Source: a virus
Reading direction: 5' to 3' (one strand)
Length of the DNA stretch: 39,622 nt
Virus record (IMG/VR): IMGVR_UViG_3300047317_000191
Location: 1-39,622 of that record
In this document: in pieces, positions 25,731-32,678 of the stretch
Numbering within the stretch: position 1 is the stretch's first letter
How the letters are laid out: each line of letters begins with the position of its first letter
Made by a program: the position numbers and the translations under genes
Notes under the pieces: model-generated
What the model was told of the DNA's origin: nothing
Seen by the model: the letters and a program-made list of their open reading frames with translations, nothing else
Databases searched by the model: none

Positions 25731-26836
25731 GGCATTCCCCGGATCAGGGTGACCTCACGACGTTCGAGGTTGTTGGCGATGGTGAACAGCCGCTCGACCA
25801 CCGTCGACCAGTTGCACATCGCGGGGATCGTCCGGGCCGCGATGTCGCCCTTCTTCTTGGCCTCGTCACGGTTCCGGTAGGCCGACAGCATCGCGGCCTT
25901 GAGACCTTCCATGTCGATGTTCGCCCAGTGCACGTCCGGGTGGAACGGCATCTGCCCCAACGTGACCGGCACCGGGTAGGCGTACTCATCGGAGAGCCAC
26001 TGCGCATGCCCGCCCCAGTTGCTGGCGATCACGGTCCCGCCGGTGGACAGGAACTCGAGGGCCGGGAGGTTCTTGCCCTCCCCATGCGACGGTGCCAGGA
26101 GGACGTGCTGGTTCCGGTAGAACTCCTTGAGCACGTCCATGGGCCAGGTCTCGTAGTGGATACGGAGCTTCGGGATCGTCTCCATGATCGCCGGGTGCAG
26201 CGAACCGGACGTGTCCTTGAGATGTAGCTCGGCACCCTCGAACTCGACCGGGTACTCCGTCTTCAGTTCCTTGAAGGCGGCGATCGCGGCGAACGGATTC
26301 TTCCGCTCGCTGAGCACCCCGCACATGGCGAAGCCGAACCGGTCGGAGAACCAGTCCCGCTCCACCGCGCCCCAGGGCTCGGGGTCGTAGCCGCCCTGCA
26401 GCACCAACAGCGGCAGGTCATCGGGACAGTGCGGACGCATCGCCTCGGCGGTCACCTCGTCGTAGCAGAGGATCGCGTCGAAGGTCTGGAAGTGGTAGTC
26501 GATCTCGCTCAGATTCTTGGCGTCCATATTCGCCAGCGAGTCGAACTCCCACATCGTCCAACCGATCAGCCGGTCGCACGCCTCCCGCATCTCGGGCGAC
26601 GTCCGCAACTGCGCAGGGTCGAGATGGATCAACCCCAGATCGAACGGGCCGACTAGCGGCTTGGTCAACAGCATCGCCACCTCGGTGGGCAGCGGGGAAC
26701 TGACGAACGTCGGCTGCAGATACACCTCCCAGCCGAACTCGAGGAACGTCTGGGCGAGCCCGATACCGTCCCGTCCGTAGCCGCTGAATATCGACAGCGG
26801 CACCTTGAGTAGCACGGACGGACGGTGCGACTTCAT
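25727..26836 (-). CDS. GT-B fold glycosyltransferase (GT4-like, 369 aa)
   Basis: A retaining glycosyltransferase-like protein. The N-lobe opens with VLLKVPLSIFSGYGRDG, the donor-lobe start is seen in FAMCGVLSERKNPFAAIAAF (from 169), and the EX7E motif that contacts the sugar nucleotide is E253 to E261 (EGKNLPALE), followed by GGTVIASNWGG. I chose the ATG preceded by TAGGAG; an earlier in-frame start lies inside the tail terminator gene. It sits in the middle of the tail operon, overlapping the next gene, so it is probably expressed with virion proteins and may glycosylate a capsid or tail protein. Glycosylation of actinophage virions by phage-coded transferases is reported; this target is inferred. 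Donor sugar unknown. Confidence 0.85.
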   Translation of the reverse strand: MKSHRPSVLLKVPLSIFSGYGRDGIGLAQTFLEFGWEVYLQPTFVSSPLPTEVAMLLTKPLVGPFDLGLIHLDPAQLRTSPEMREACDRLIGWTMWEFDSLANMDAKNLSEIDYHFQTFDAILCYDEVTAEAMRPHCPDDLPLLVLQGGYDPEPWGAVERDWFSDRFGFAMCGVLSERKNPFAAIAAFKELKTEYPVEFEGAELHLKDTSGSLHPAIMETIPKLRIHYETWPMDVLKEFYRNQHVLLAPSHGEGKNLPALEFLSTGGTVIASNWGGHAQWLSDEYAYPVPVTLGQMPFHPDVHWANIDMEGLKAAMLSAYRNRDEAKKKGDIAARTIPAMCNWSTVVERLFTIANNLERREVTLIRGMP

Positions 26837-26852
26837 TCGTGGGCTCCTAGCC

Positions 26853-27320
26853 TCAACCGAGCACGATGTTGAAGGTGGCCATCGCTTGTCGCATGTGGTC
26901 ACCGTCGATCACCGGGTAGAAGATCGGCTCCGACGAGCCGAGCGACGACAGCACCCGGAGATCTCCCCACAGGTATTCGTCAGCGGCGGGCAGGTGCAGT
27001 AGCCGGTAGAGCGCGACGAACGTGGTCTCGATCTTGTCGGTGGTGTCGTCCTGCACCACGTTGTTCCCGCCGTCCCGCTGAGGGTCGGCCCAGATGTCGC
27101 AGGCCAGCACCGGGAACCGGGCCGTGTTGTGTTGGTTCGGGGTGGCCCACGACCCGTTGGTCCGCACCACCACCGCGACGGCCCCAGAGCCCTCTACGGT
27201 CGCCTGCAGGTGGTCCCGGAACAACCATGTGGCCGAGACGACATCGAAGCCCAGTGTGGCCGTCAGGGCCGTCTGCGCCGACAAGTACTTCCATGTCGCC
27301 AGGGTCAGGGAGTCGGTCAC
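26853..27320 (-). CDS. Tail terminator protein (155 aa)
   Basis: A 155-residue protein that fits the tail terminator, the ring that caps the tail tube and joins it to the head. The pattern LATWKYLSAQTALTATLG, VVVRTNGSW and FPVLACDIWAD, then a helix VQDDTTDKIETTFVALYRLLH and a final strand pair near MRQAMATFNIVLG, is typical of this family. GTG start, overlapping the upstream gene by four bases. Its place last among the connector genes supports the call. Confidence 0.8.
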   Translation of the reverse strand: MTDSLTLATWKYLSAQTALTATLGFDVVSATWLFRDHLQATVEGSGAVAVVVRTNGSWATPNQHNTARFPVLACDIWADPQRDGGNNVVQDDTTDKIETTFVALYRLLHLPAADEYLWGDLRVLSSLGSSEPIFYPVIDGDHMRQAMATFNIVLG

Positions 27321-27688
27321 AGACCACCGCCCTTGAGGGTGTCGGCCAGAGCCCGGGTGTACTGCTCCCCCATCTGCGACGCCTGCTCGATGAAGTCGTG
27401 CGTCCCGCCCCGCTGGACCTCATACCTGGCGTACCGGACCGGGTCGTGCGGACTGCCTGGCGACGGCCCCCCGAAGGCGACGGTCCCCGTCCAGGAGGAC
27501 TCCTTGATCTCGGAGGACGCCTCCCCGGAGTTCTTGAGGGACCCGGTGATGACGTGCACGAGCGACGCGGTCGCGGCGAACACCCGGCCGAGTGCCGCCT
27601 CGAGATGGGTGGGATCGCTCCCCGGCAGCGTCACGAGCCTGTCGAACTCCCTGGTGGCCTGAGACATGTCCGACTTGATGATGAGCAT
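27317..27688 (-). CDS. HK97 gp10-like head-tail/tail completion protein (123 aa)
   Basis: A small connector protein with the gp10-like pattern: helix FDRLVTLPG, then HVITGSLKNSG, a strand WTGTVAFGG, YARYEVQRGGTHDFIEQA and a C-terminal helix. Members of this family join the stopper to the tail. I placed the start at the ATG two bases after the upstream stop; a long upstream reading is the shadow of two other genes. The stop overlaps the tail terminator start by four bases. Confidence 0.82.
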   Translation of the reverse strand: MLIIKSDMSQATREFDRLVTLPGSDPTHLEAALGRVFAATASLVHVITGSLKNSGEASSEIKESSWTGTVAFGGPSPGSPHDPVRYARYEVQRGGTHDFIEQASQMGEQYTRALADTLKGGGL

Positions 27689-27690
27689 GA

Positions 27691-28110
27691 CTACGGGCCC
27701 ACGGGAGGATTCGGGAACTGCCCGGTCAACTGCTGGGACGTCTCCACGATCTGCACCTCGATGTGGTGCTGGGCCGAGTAGGCCACCGCCTGGTCCGGGA
27801 TCTGCCGGATCTCGAAGACCCCGGGCACCGGAATGACTCCCTTGGAGTTCGGGATCGCCTGGACCCGGTCCCCGGCCTTGATGGCGACGGTGGACGCACA
27901 GAACATCACCCCGACGTGGTCGGGAGCCTTGCCCGCCTCCGTCGGCATGGGTGCGTCCTTGCCTGGCCGGAGGAACGTCAGGTCCAACCGGCACGGCACC
28001 GCGTTGAGCGGGGCACCCACCGGCACCCAGTCGATCCGCATCATGCCGTCGACATTCGTGGTGCTGGGCCGGAGCACCTTGACCAAGGAGTTGTAGAGGT
28101 GAGAGATCAC
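27691..28110 (-). CDS. Head-tail stopper / head closure protein (139 aa)
   Basis: A 139-residue beta-barrel-like protein in the position of the head closure protein that holds DNA in the filled head. It has MFCASTVAIKAGDRVQAIPNS style strands and FEIRQIPDQ, typical of SPP1 gp16-like stoppers. GTG start, overlapping the upstream adaptor stop by four bases. The family call rests mainly on gene order and size. Confidence 0.72.
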   Translation of the reverse strand: MISHLYNSLVKVLRPSTTNVDGMMRIDWVPVGAPLNAVPCRLDLTFLRPGKDAPMPTEAGKAPDHVGVMFCASTVAIKAGDRVQAIPNSKGVIPVPGVFEIRQIPDQAVAYSAQHHIEVQIVETSQQLTGQFPNPPVGP

Positions 28111-28658
28111 TTGGGGTCTTCCCCACGGTAGAAGGCGGGGATCGGGTACCAGTTGAGGTCATGCGGGGCCAGCACGACACGCTCCCCGTCGATCTCCACC
28201 ATCGGCCAGTCTTCCTCGAACACCCTGGTCGACGTGTGCGTGACGTTGAGGACCGCACACACCCCAAGCTGACCGACCGCGAGGTCGAACCAACTGATCC
28301 CCGTCGGCAGCCCGGCCCGCACCGCCTCGGTGACCCGCACCGTCGTCCGGGACGTCTGCCGGGGCATGGAGTAGCTGTACGAACCGATCGTCTCCGACTG
28401 GAACGGGGCAGCCGCAAGCTCGGCGTACTGCTGCCCCAAGTAGATCTCGTCGGCAATCGAGAGGACAGCAAACTCGGCCAACTGGGCCTTGTCGGGTTCG
28501 GTCGGCCACGAGTTCTCATCGAGACAGGTGGCGAACTTGAACAGGATCTCGGCCTGCAGCAACGACATGTCGACGTAGGCCGTGTTCGTGTAGGACTCGA
28601 CGGGACGCCCGGTGAAGTCCGACAGGTCGAAAACCGTGTAGTCCGGGTAGGTCGCCAC
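28107..28658 (-). CDS. Head-tail adaptor (183 aa)
   Basis: A mainly helical protein with LLQAEILFKFATCLDE and LAEFAVLSIADEIYLGQQ near the start and an amphipathic middle, then a beta C-terminus (RVFEEDWPMVEIDG). This fits the gp6/gp15-like adaptor that binds the portal and is followed by the stopper. The GTG has AGGAGG five bases upstream, the best ribosome site in the connector block. Confidence 0.75.
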   Translation of the reverse strand: MATYPDYTVFDLSDFTGRPVESYTNTAYVDMSLLQAEILFKFATCLDENSWPTEPDKAQLAEFAVLSIADEIYLGQQYAELAAAPFQSETIGSYSYSMPRQTSRTTVRVTEAVRAGLPTGISWFDLAVGQLGVCAVLNVTHTSTRVFEEDWPMVEIDGERVVLAPHDLNWYPIPAFYRGEDPK

Positions 28659-28676
28659 GGTTCCTCCTGGTGTCGG

Positions 28677-29180
28677 CTACCGGGTGGCAGGCATCATCGG
28701 CGGGCGAGGTCGCCTGTCCTCTGTTGACTTCGGATTCCCGGTGGCGTCGAGCCTGGCATGCGGCCACGGGCCCTCCCGCCACATCACCTTGCCCCACGAG
28801 TCGATCTGGTCGGACTCGGTCTGGGACATCCAGGTCTTGCCCTTCCGGTCCAGGGTATCGGCGTACTTCTCCGGGGTGACCTCGACCTCCTGGCCCTGGT
28901 ACCAGACCCGGCCCCACGCGGTGAACCCGTCGCTCACGAAGTGGATGACCGGGTTGGGGGTGTCGTCGGGGACGACGGGGACGGTGGGGTCCAGGTGCTC
29001 GTCCTGGTCGGTGACGACGGGGATGTCCAGGGCCTTGGTGTTGGCCCGGACGGCCGCGTCTTCGGCGTCCTTCCGGGCCTTGGTCTCCGCAGTCTCGGGG
29101 ACGACGGCGGGATCGCCGGTGGGTGGGCGCTTCTCGGGGGGAAGACGCTTGGCAAGATCCTCGAGCCTGAGTTCAGCCAC
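28677..29180 (-). CDS. Hypothetical head-region protein (167 aa)
   Basis: The N-terminal half is Pro/Glu/Lys/Asp-rich and probably disordered (LAKRLPPEKRPPTGDP). The C-terminal part has VIHFVSDGFTAWGRVWYQGQ, a short beta domain seen beside connector genes in many actinophages, then a basic tail ending RPRPPMMPATR. GTG start with AAGGG upstream. Structural role inferred from position only. Confidence 0.75.
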   Translation of the reverse strand: MAELRLEDLAKRLPPEKRPPTGDPAVVPETAETKARKDAEDAAVRANTKALDIPVVTDQDEHLDPTVPVVPDDTPNPVIHFVSDGFTAWGRVWYQGQEVEVTPEKYADTLDRKGKTWMSQTESDQIDSWGKVMWREGPWPHARLDATGNPKSTEDRRPRPPMMPATR

Positions 29181-29219
29181 GGGTCAGAGCCCTTCTGTGG
29201 GACGGCAGTTGACGGCAGT

Positions 29220-29501
29220 CTATTCGGTGGGCCCGGGCTGCAGCTTCTCCACGGCGGTGAGCACCTCGGCCACGTCGGCGTCCTCCTGTTGCTTGACCTC
29301 AACCCTCGCGGCCTGCCACGCGGACCAGTGGCCGGACACCAGCGCCCACAGGGACAGTGCAGCCACGTAGGTCACCGAGGTGATCCAGCCCGTCCAGATC
29401 GACACCGGGATCATCACGACCCAGAACAGCGCCAGCCACCCGTTGATGCGGCGCATGAAGACGGGATCACCCTGCACCATGGCCCACAGGCTCTTTATCA
29501 C
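29220..29501 (-). CDS. Two-helix membrane protein (93 aa)
   Basis: Two membrane segments are seen: about residues 21-40 (LALFWVVMIPVSIWTGWI) and 43-58 (TYVAALSLWALVSG), followed by a charged tail. The RINGW start and ALSLWALVSGHW stretch resemble a family seen beside head genes in actinophages. Small size and two helices would allow a holin or pinholin role, but it is in the head cluster, far from the endolysin, so a role in assembly at the membrane or an accessory lysis role is equally open. It is the first gene after the terminator. GTG start with a weak ribosome site; an ATG seven codons later is possible. Confidence 0.78.
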   Translation of the reverse strand: MIKSLWAMVQGDPVFMRRINGWLALFWVVMIPVSIWTGWITSVTYVAALSLWALVSGHWSAWQAARVEVKQQEDADVAEVLTAVEKLQPGPTE

Positions 29502-29528
29502 GGGACGTGAGTACCCAGGAAAGACAAC

Positions 29529-29557
29529 GGGCCCGGAGCACGAAGCTCCGAGCCCGC
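29529..29557 (-). terminator. Intrinsic terminator after the major capsid gene
   Basis: A 12-base stem (one U-G pair) with a five-base loop, followed on the minus strand by TTGTCTTT, begins 18 bases after the capsid stop. This is the clearest terminator in the window. It should end most capsid transcripts and reduce read-through into the membrane protein and connector genes. Confidence 0.72.
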
Positions 29558-29574
29558 TGGCCGAGTCCCCAGGA

Positions 29575-30582
29575 TCAGGGCGCGTCCACGTTCGTGACCA
29601 CGACCATCTGCTCCGGCCGGGTGATGACCGGCATGATGCTCCACTCGAGAAGGTACTGCCGGGCGGACGGGTCCGGCTCCTTCCACGTCTTGGAGAACTT
29701 GCCGGTGAAACCGTCGGGGGCTTCGTCGTCCGCCGACGGACCGATGAACAGTTCCATCGGGCGCTGCGACGTGTAGTTGCCGATGTAGAGCGCGCCGTCC
29801 GGCACGAACATCTGGGTGTTGCCGTTGTCGTCCTGGTACTGCGAGTCGATCAGTGTCCAGTTGAGGCCGAGGAAGCCAGGCAGGGTGCCGGTCTGGTAGT
29901 ACTGGTCCTTCATGCGGTCCGACAGCAGGTACGGCGCGTTGGTACCGGAGTTGGCGAACGACTGGAAGATGTACTGCGCCGTGACGTCGGTCAGGTAGGC
30001 GGTATCGGCGGCGACCCGCGCGTCCCGCACGATGAGCCGCTTCCACGCCTGCACGTCGGAGACGATCTGGTTCGGGGTGGCCGTGCTCCACCGGACGGCG
30101 GGCTTGGCGATCTTGTGGGTGGCCGGGAAGAGATAGTCCACCGCGATGGCCGCACCATCGGGGTAGGTCACGGTCAGCACGCCGGACAACGACTGCCAGA
30201 GCGTGAACTCCGCGAAGTTGTCGAACCGCATGTTGAGGTCCGTGATCTCCCGCATCACCGCCTGCTCGGCGTTGGTCGCGGCGATCTGCCCGGCGGTCCG
30301 GAGCCAGTGGATCGTGGTGGGCTCGAAGACCTTCTTCTCCCGGAGGTAGATGAAGGACGCGCTCTGCGCCGACCGGACCAGCCGGGGCACGATCTGTGCC
30401 TCGGAGTTCGGCACGTTGGGCTTGGCCACCGACCGGGAACCCCGGATGACGTCCCAGTTGACCGACGGGAACGGCCAAGGGGTCTTCGGGGTCGTGTTGA
30501 GCAGCGTCAGGGTCTCCGGCGTCACCAGCTTTTCAACGACGCCACGCAGGACCATGGGCTCGAGAAGAGAGATGGCTGGCAT
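29575..30582 (-). CDS. Major capsid protein, lambda gpE family (335 aa)
   Basis: The HK97-fold shell subunit of the lambda gpE type. Seen: MPAISLLEPMVLRGVVEKL near the start, SASFIYLREKKVFEP, AEQAVMREITDLNMRFDN (spine-helix region), QIVSDVQAWKRLIVR, FVPDGALYIGN and the end LLEWSIMPVITRPEQMVVV. The family places the decoration protein directly upstream, as found here. The ATG has AAAGGA upstream. It has a motif copy 30-45 bases upstream and a terminator downstream, which fits high, separate expression. Confidence 0.92.
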   Translation of the reverse strand: MPAISLLEPMVLRGVVEKLVTPETLTLLNTTPKTPWPFPSVNWDVIRGSRSVAKPNVPNSEAQIVPRLVRSAQSASFIYLREKKVFEPTTIHWLRTAGQIAATNAEQAVMREITDLNMRFDNFAEFTLWQSLSGVLTVTYPDGAAIAVDYLFPATHKIAKPAVRWSTATPNQIVSDVQAWKRLIVRDARVAADTAYLTDVTAQYIFQSFANSGTNAPYLLSDRMKDQYYQTGTLPGFLGLNWTLIDSQYQDDNGNTQMFVPDGALYIGNYTSQRPMELFIGPSADDEAPDGFTGKFSKTWKEPDPSARQYLLEWSIMPVITRPEQMVVVTNVDAP

Positions 30583-30614
30583 AGCCGTAGTCCTTTCAGA
30601 CCGAGTTCGTTGCT

Positions 30615-30629
30615 AACTCTTTCGGCAGC
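30615..30629 (-). promoter_or_regulatory. Recurrent motif, copy C, upstream of the capsid gene
   Basis: Minus strand GCTGCCGAAAGAGTT, matching GCTGCCGATAAGAGT of copy A apart from one missing base. It lies about 35-45 bases upstream of the capsid ATG and matches less well beyond the core than copies A and B do. Confidence 0.42.
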
Positions 30630-30707
30630 GCCGCATCTTTCGATGGGCCGGTCTGCGCCTCCCCGGAGGGAACACTCGGCTGACCTTGGAGTCTGGACTC
30701 CACGGAA

Positions 30708-30732
30708 CCGGACCGGCTCATACCCGGTCCGG
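30708..30732 (-). terminator. Hairpin after the decoration gene
   Basis: A perfect nine-base inverted repeat (CCGGACCGG / CCGGTCCGG) with a seven-base loop, 11 bases after the decoration gene stop. No T-run follows, so it may be a weak terminator, an RNA stabiliser or a protein-binding site. Confidence 0.5.
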
Positions 30733-30743
30733 AACCGAAGGGC

Positions 30744-31148
30744 TCAGAACGTGAAGACGTTCGTCGCGGTGTCGGCCCGCGCGTTCAGCTTGGTGATGGC
30801 GTTGGCGTCCGCACCGGAGACCAAGCTGTTCTTGAGGATTCCGGCGATCAGCATGTTCGCCTGGAACGGGCCCACCGTCGTGACGGTGCCGGTGTCCACG
30901 CTCTTCCGGAGGACGCCGGACGGGTTCTGGGACCCGTCACCGCTGCCGGAGGCATACACCTTGTAGAGCTTGGTCGCCGTGACCTGCCCCAGCACGGTGC
31001 CGGTCAGGATGACGCCCTGACCGGGAGCCAGGTGCACCCCGACCTGGGTGTAACCCCGCATCGAGGACAGGATCTCGACGTCGGACTGGGTGTCGCCGGT
31101 CACGAAACTCGGGTCGTGGAGAACGTTGCCGACGTACTGAGTCGCCAT
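30744..31148 (-). CDS. Head decoration protein, lambda gpD-like (134 aa)
   Basis: Size and place (between scaffold and capsid genes) match the lambda gpD role, a trimer that stabilises the expanded capsid. The sequence is beta-rich with VHLAPGQGVILTGTVLG, SGVLRKSVDTGTVTT and FQANMLIAGIL, the last being typical of decoration proteins. ATG start with AAAGG upstream. A perfect hairpin follows it. Confidence 0.85.
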   Translation of the reverse strand: MATQYVGNVLHDPSFVTGDTQSDVEILSSMRGYTQVGVHLAPGQGVILTGTVLGQVTATKLYKVYASGSGDGSQNPSGVLRKSVDTGTVTTVGPFQANMLIAGILKNSLVSGADANAITKLNARADTATNVFTF

Positions 31149-31196
31149 GGTCGGAGCCTTTCGGGATTACGTGGGCAGGATGGGCGAGGCCGGGGG

Positions 31197-31682
31197 TTAC
31201 TTCTTGCCCTGTAGAACGGGGTCAAGCGTTGAAGTCAGGCGGGCGATCTCGGCGTCCACGTCAAGTTCGTGGGCATCCGATGGCGGTTCGGTACCACGCT
31301 CCTTGGAGAGCGCGATGATTGCCTTCTCCGGGACCAGCGCGTCGAACATCTCCCGGTTGGTGTTGGCCAGGGAGATCATCGGGTCGCGCTGCACCGGAAG
31401 GATGCGACCCTGGGAGATCAGGTCGTCCACCTCCCGGGAGGTGGCCTCATTCTTGTAGGTGTCCACGGCGGCGGACAGGGCGACGTTCTCCGTCGCCACG
31501 TCCACCACGGCCTTGACCAGAGCCTCGGCGGAAGCGGAGGACTGCCCGGCCGACAGGGAGATCAGGCCCGAGTCCACCATCGCGGCGGACAGCTTGGTGA
31601 TCGTTCCGACCTGCGCCTCGAGCGCCACGACATCGACGCCGTGGGTCAGTAGGGCCTCGATGAGTTCCTGCTTCGTGGGCAT
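31197..31682 (-). CDS. Nested scaffold protein (161 aa) from internal start
   Basis: In-frame product of the protease-scaffold gene beginning at M208 (MPTKQELIEALLTHG), with GGGAG eight bases upstream. A second internal ATG at M189 (31739; 180 aa) also has GGAG eight bases upstream. The product would be the whole helical scaffold without the protease. Assembly needs far more scaffold than protease, and lambda Nu3 gives the precedent. Which ATG is used cannot be told from sequence alone. Confidence 0.58.
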   Translation of the reverse strand: MPTKQELIEALLTHGVDVVALEAQVGTITKLSAAMVDSGLISLSAGQSSASAEALVKAVVDVATENVALSAAVDTYKNEATSREVDDLISQGRILPVQRDPMISLANTNREMFDALVPEKAIIALSKERGTEPPSDAHELDVDAEIARLTSTLDPVLQGKK

Positions 31683-32303
31683 GGCGTCGTCTCCCGGAAT
31701 GTTGGGGTCAGGCTGTGCAGTGAGCGGGACCAGAACCATCGGTTCGTCTCCACCACTGTTATCGGCAGAACCAAACGCGAAGAGCGGCGACGATCCTTCA
31801 GTGGCTGTGGCCGCTATGGTCTCGAACGGATCGAGATCAACGATGTAGGGCCGGTTGGTGACTGCGACATGAAGGAGGGTCGGCCCGACCTTCTTCCCGG
31901 TCCGGGTGTCGGTGTAGTCCTGGTGGAGCATTGCGGACGCCCCGAGAAGGGTCGTGCCGATCTTCTCCGACCTGTCCTGGTCCCGGACGTCAAGGGTCGC
32001 GTAGAGCTTGTCACCGTCTCGCTCCAACCCGATGATCTCCCCGATGTTCCGGTCGGGATCTTCGGTGTGTTCGTTCTTCGGCCCGGCCAGAGGGATCTGG
32101 ACGGTGGACACGACGTTGGTCGAGAAGTTGTTGACCAGCCGGTCCAGGAACGCATCGTCAATGTCGATGGTCTGCCCCGTGATGGGGTGGATCAGCGGAC
32201 CCTTGGACAGAATGTGCTTCCGGAAGAGCTTGCCCGAAGCCGTCTTGGAGAGCACGACGAAGGCATCACCCGGGGAAGGCGTGAAGAACGTCTTGGTGGG
32301 CAC
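31197..32303 (-). CDS. Prohead protease-scaffold fusion (Mu gpI-like, 368 aa)
   Basis: The N-terminal half (1-165) resembles the Mu gpI-type prohead protease: VQIPLAGPKNEHTEDP with H79, IGEIIGLERDGDKLYATLDV, then LLGASAMLHQDY with S123 as the likely nucleophile and LLHVAVTNRPYIVDL. Residues about 166-208 form an acidic, disordered linker. The remainder (209-368) is a helical scaffold: TKQELIEALLTHGVDVV, ENVALSAAVDTYKNEATSREVDDLI. Such proteases remove scaffold and head-protein N-termini after shell assembly. GTG start with AGGAGG six bases upstream. Two internal ATGs with good ribosome sites suggest that the scaffold is also made alone, as for lambda C/Nu3. Confidence 0.88.
   Translation of the reverse strand: MPTKTFFTPSPGDAFVVLSKTASGKLFRKHILSKGPLIHPITGQTIDIDDAFLDRLVNNFSTNVVSTVQIPLAGPKNEHTEDPDRNIGEIIGLERDGDKLYATLDVRDQDRSEKIGTTLLGASAMLHQDYTDTRTGKKVGPTLLHVAVTNRPYIVDLDPFETIAATATEGSSPLFAFGSADNSGGDEPMVLVPLTAQPDPNIPGDDAMPTKQELIEALLTHGVDVVALEAQVGTITKLSAAMVDSGLISLSAGQSSASAEALVKAVVDVATENVALSAAVDTYKNEATSREVDDLISQGRILPVQRDPMISLANTNREMFDALVPEKAIIALSKERGTEPPSDAHELDVDAEIARLTSTLDPVLQGKK
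31746..31768 (-). promoter_or_regulatory. Recurrent motif, copy B, inside the protease-scaffold gene
   Basis: Minus strand CTGCCGATAACAGTGGTG, then GAGAC, in the linker-coding part. It ends seven bases before the first internal ATG (31739) and about 63 before the second. It is nearly identical to copy A in a non-coding gap, so the match is not explained by shared protein coding. Confidence 0.5.
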
Positions 32304-32312
32304 TACAGCCTC

Positions 32313-32678
32313 CTACACGGGGGCCGTTGCACCCTCTTCAGTAGGTGCTGTGCCGTCCGCGCTCGCTACGTCACTGTTGTCTTCGGCAGGAGGCGGGGAG
32401 GCGAACAGGGCCTGAACCCGACGGTAGGCGGACTCGGGTGTCTCACCGGCCTCGGCGGGCACCGCCGTCCACATGACCACCGTCGGCCGCTGCCCGGACA
32501 GGTACTCACACCACTGGTCCCAGGACAGGTCGGGGAACTGGGTGGCCATCCGGAAGGCGGCGTAGTCGACGTCCGGCTTGGACGCCATCGAGTTGTAGTA
32601 GTTCGAGGTGGGGGACAGCCATACCCCGAGCGGTTCCCCGGACTCGGGGTCCTGGTGCACGGCCAGGAGCTTGCTCAT
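32313..32678 (-). CDS. Hypothetical head-region protein (121 aa)
   Basis: A 121-residue protein with LAVHQDPESGEPLGVWLSP, FPDLSWDQWCEYLSGQ and an Ala/Pro/Glu-rich C-terminus (PPPAEDNSDVASADG). The chosen ATG overlaps the upstream stop by four bases; a longer in-frame reading adds 27 residues that overlap the upstream gene and look unselected. It is placed before the protease. No family is recognised. A weaker CTGCCGAAGACAACAGTGAC motif-like string lies near its 3' end. Confidence 0.72.
   Translation of the reverse strand: MSKLLAVHQDPESGEPLGVWLSPTSNYYNSMASKPDVDYAAFRMATQFPDLSWDQWCEYLSGQRPTVVMWTAVPAEAGETPESAYRRVQALFASPPPAEDNSDVASADGTAPTEEGATAPV

Larger units (their letters stand above)
30583..30743 (-). 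promoter_or_regulatory. 161-bp control region between decoration and capsid genes
   Basis: Longest true gap in the right-hand operon. It has three inverted repeats (30708-30732, 30687-30702 and 30658-30669) and, close to the capsid gene, motif copy C. I found no clear sigma-70 type -10 and -35 pair. The order hairpins-then-motif suggests transcription stops after the decoration gene and a new start or control step precedes the capsid gene, but this is inferred. Confidence 0.5.

Noticed and set aside
27689-28519. 400-residue reading of the gp10-like gene
   Set aside because: Upstream of the ATG at 27688 the frame is the out-of-frame shadow of the stopper and adaptor genes.
31149-31196. Motif copy upstream of the decoration gene
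   Set aside because: The gap holds only an AAAGG ribosome site and no CTGCCGA-type string, so the decoration gene is not part of the motif set.
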